NCBI GenBank assembly: GCA_937942105.1
Contig: CALDFS010000110.1
Location: forward strand, 1 to 5,703
Length of the DNA stretch: 5,703 nucleotides
Origin: an uncultured Ruminococcus sp.
GTDB taxonomy: Bacteria; Bacillota; Clostridia; Oscillospirales; Ruminococcaceae
Direction of reading: 5' to 3'
A program made the translations under genes and the position numbers. The notes under the pieces were generated by a model. The model ran no database searches. It worked only from the letters and a program-made list of their open reading frames with translations, and was not told where the DNA came from. Positions 4,246 to 5,703 of the stretch are shown here, one piece after another (positions within the stretch are counted from its first letter, which is position 1; the number at the start of each line of letters is the position of its first letter).

Positions 4246-5703
4246 ATGCTTAAACATCTTGTAAAAATAAAGCTTTTAGGGCTTTTAGGCTCAATGGGCG
4301 GCAAATCCGCCAAGGCTAAAAAAGGTATATCCAAGGGCAAGCTTGTTCTTCTGGCGATACTTTACATCTATGTGCTTGTAGTCTTTGGATTTTTGTTTGG
4401 CTCGATGTTCTCACAGCTTACCGTATTCAGCCAGATAGGAGTCGGCTGGATGTACTTTGCGATATACGCCATTATAAGCTTTGTTCTTATGATAATCGGC
4501 AGCGCGGCCATAGCCAAGACCCAGATCTTTGACGCCAAGGATAATGATCTGCTTCTTTCCATGCCGATACCGCCTTCGTATATAATCATATCAAGAATTC
4601 TGACCCTTGTTGTCACCAACTTCGCCTATTTCCTTTCGGTGCTTATACCTGCCGTTATAGTCTGGGCGACGCATGTTGGATTCAGCGTGCCGGGGGCTAT
4701 AGCCTTTATAATCCTTTCAGCAGGGCTGCTGCTCCTTTCAACTGCGATGGGCGTGCTTATGGGATGGCTTATTGCGCTGGTATCGCGGAAAGCAAAGTCG
4801 AAAACTCTTATTTCGGTTATATTCACACTGGGATTTCTGGCTATATACTTTTACTTCTACACCTCCGCGCAGAAGTATCTGGAGCTTATCGTTCAGAACG
4901 GCGCTGTAATTGCCGGCAAGCTTAAGGTGGTTCTGCCGCTTTATTGGTTCGGCTCCGCCATCTGCGACGGAAACGTGGTTTATATGCTTCTTGCCATGCT
5001 GGTATGCGTAATACCGTTTGCGGCAGTATTCTGGGTGATTTCAAAGACCTTTAACCGCATAGTCACAGATTCCCACGCAACTGTGCGAATCAAGGAGAAA
5101 AAGGTGAGGTTCGAAGCTGTATCTCCCCAAAAGGCGCTTTTGCGGCGCGAGATTAGCCATGTTTTTGCCAGCGCACCCTATCTTCTCAACTCCGGCTTGG
5201 GCGTTGTTATGGGAATAATAGCGGCTGTGGTCATTATAGTAAAGAAGGATATGTTTGCGGTTCTTTTTGCCAATATAGATATGGCTCAGAACATAATTGC
5301 TTCGCTTTTGATATGCGCGGCTATCTTCCTTATAGGAATGATATATTTCACCTCTGCAACCATATCGATAGAGGGCAAAACCCTTTGGATTCTGCGCAGT
5401 CTGCCGATGTCGAGCAAGGATATCCTTGTTTCCAAGCTGAAATTCCATATATTTGCCACGGCTCCGGTTTCGGTCATGATGTGGATAGCAATAAACGTTG
5501 CCTGCTATGTAAACTGGGCGTTCGTTATCTATTCCTTCCTGATTCTTGCGGTGTACACCCTTCTGACCGCCAATATAGGCATGATTGAGAATCTGCGGCA
5601 CCCCATGCTTGACTGGACGGATGAAGCAGTAGCGGTAAAAAGCGGAATGAGTGTTATGTTTACTATGTTTATAAACATGGCAATAACCTTCCTGCCGCTG
5701 CTG
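4246..5703 (+). CDS. Large ABC transporter permease subunit, 3' end outside the window
   Basis: An open frame from ATG 4246 runs 486 codons to the right edge without a stop; a purine-rich GGAAAGGCGGG (4227-4237) precedes it. The protein is highly hydrophobic, with about 11-12 likely membrane segments (approximately 32-52, 66-90, 115-141, 148-180, 186-207, 243-266, 312-333, 348-371, 398-420, 424-446, 465-486). A charged cytoplasmic stretch lies at about 268-306 (including RIKEKKVRFE). The short N-terminal basic region has no cleavable signal. It resembles the large ABC-2-like permeases paired with NatA/EcsA-type ATPases, marked by FDAKDNDLLLSMPI (95-108) and SIEGKTLWILRSLPM (374-388). Those two segments look like versions of one motif, about 278 residues apart, suggesting a two-module protein with two coupling sites. 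It presumably forms the membrane channel for the upstream ATPase. The assignment to an exact Pfam family (possibly the ABC_tran_2 group) and the substrate are unresolved. Confidence 0.85.
   Translation, partial: MLKHLVKIKLLGLLGSMGGKSAKAKKGISKGKLVLLAILYIYVLVVFGFLFGSMFSQLTVFSQIGVGWMYFAIYAIISFVLMIIGSAAIAKTQIFDAKDNDLLLSMPIPPSYIIISRILTLVVTNFAYFLSVLIPAVIVWATHVGFSVPGAIAFIILSAGLLLLSTAMGVLMGWLIALVSRKAKSKTLISVIFTLGFLAIYFYFYTSAQKYLELIVQNGAVIAGKLKVVLPLYWFGSAICDGNVVYMLLAMLVCVIPFAAVFWVISKTFNRIVTDSHATVRIKEKKVRFEAVSPQKALLRREISHVFASAPYLLNSGLGVVMGIIAAVVIIVKKDMFAVLFANIDMAQNIIASLLICAAIFLIGMIYFTSATISIEGKTLWILRSLPMSSKDILVSKLKFHIFATAPVSVMMWIAINVACYVNWAFVIYSFLILAVYTLLTANIGMIENLRHPMLDWTDEAVAVKSGMSVMFTMFINMAITFLPLL

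Noticed and set aside
4044..4253. Overlapping + strand frame spanning the ATPase/permease junction
   Set aside because: It is arginine-rich out-of-frame translation of the ATPase gene with no ribosome binding site.
5041..5601. Antisense open frame opposite the permease
   Set aside because: The + strand frame is continuous, strongly hydrophobic and shows family motifs. The antisense product is low-complexity and unrecognisable.
1..5703. CRISPR array, toxin-antitoxin, defence island or other novel multi-gene system
   Set aside because: No regularly spaced repeats, transposase, integrase, nuclease or small paired genes are visible. The genes belong to common transporter and hydrolase families.

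Overview
The window reads as a stretch of chromosome from a Gram-positive anaerobe, most likely a gut clostridium of the Oscillospiraceae/Ruminococcaceae type. This rests on consensus -35/-10 elements, purine-rich ribosome binding sites, ABC-2 style transporters, and moderate GC with heavy use of the ATA and CTT codons. The assignment is inference; no marker gene is present. All genes lie on the + strand and coding density is high, with no gene-free stretch over 300 bases.

Layout: (1) 1-189 is the C-terminal tail of a Na+/phosphate cotransporter-family protein, the PhoU-like domain, followed by an intrinsic terminator (272-318). (2) 337-1299 is a complete CaCA-family sodium/calcium exchanger. 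(3) About 1367-3379 is a cytoplasmic GH78 (alpha-L-rhamnosidase-like) hydrolase of the RhaB type. It keeps its catalytic acids but ends before the usual C-terminal beta domain. (4) 3380-3510 is a regulatory gap. It holds a weak terminator-like hairpin, then two candidate sigma-A promoters interlocked with a perfect 17-bp inverted repeat. (5) 3511-4224 is an ABC transporter ATPase. (6) 4246 to the right edge is its large polytopic membrane partner, cut by the window end.

How the genes relate: the ATPase and permease form one operon, probably an export-type or otherwise uncharacterised ABC transporter with no substrate-binding protein, under an operator-controlled promoter. The hydrolase is not obviously linked to it, and no rhamnose-catabolic gene is visible. 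The exchanger and phosphate transporter are ordinary ion-transport genes.

The most notable signals are the operator-promoter architecture at 3427-3486 and an abrupt change in codon usage inside the exchanger gene near 595-610. The first ~600 bases contain no ATA or CTT sense codons, while the rest use them constantly. That suggests a recombination mosaic or a chimeric contig. I see no CRISPR array, mobile element, tRNA, rRNA or clear novel defence-type system.
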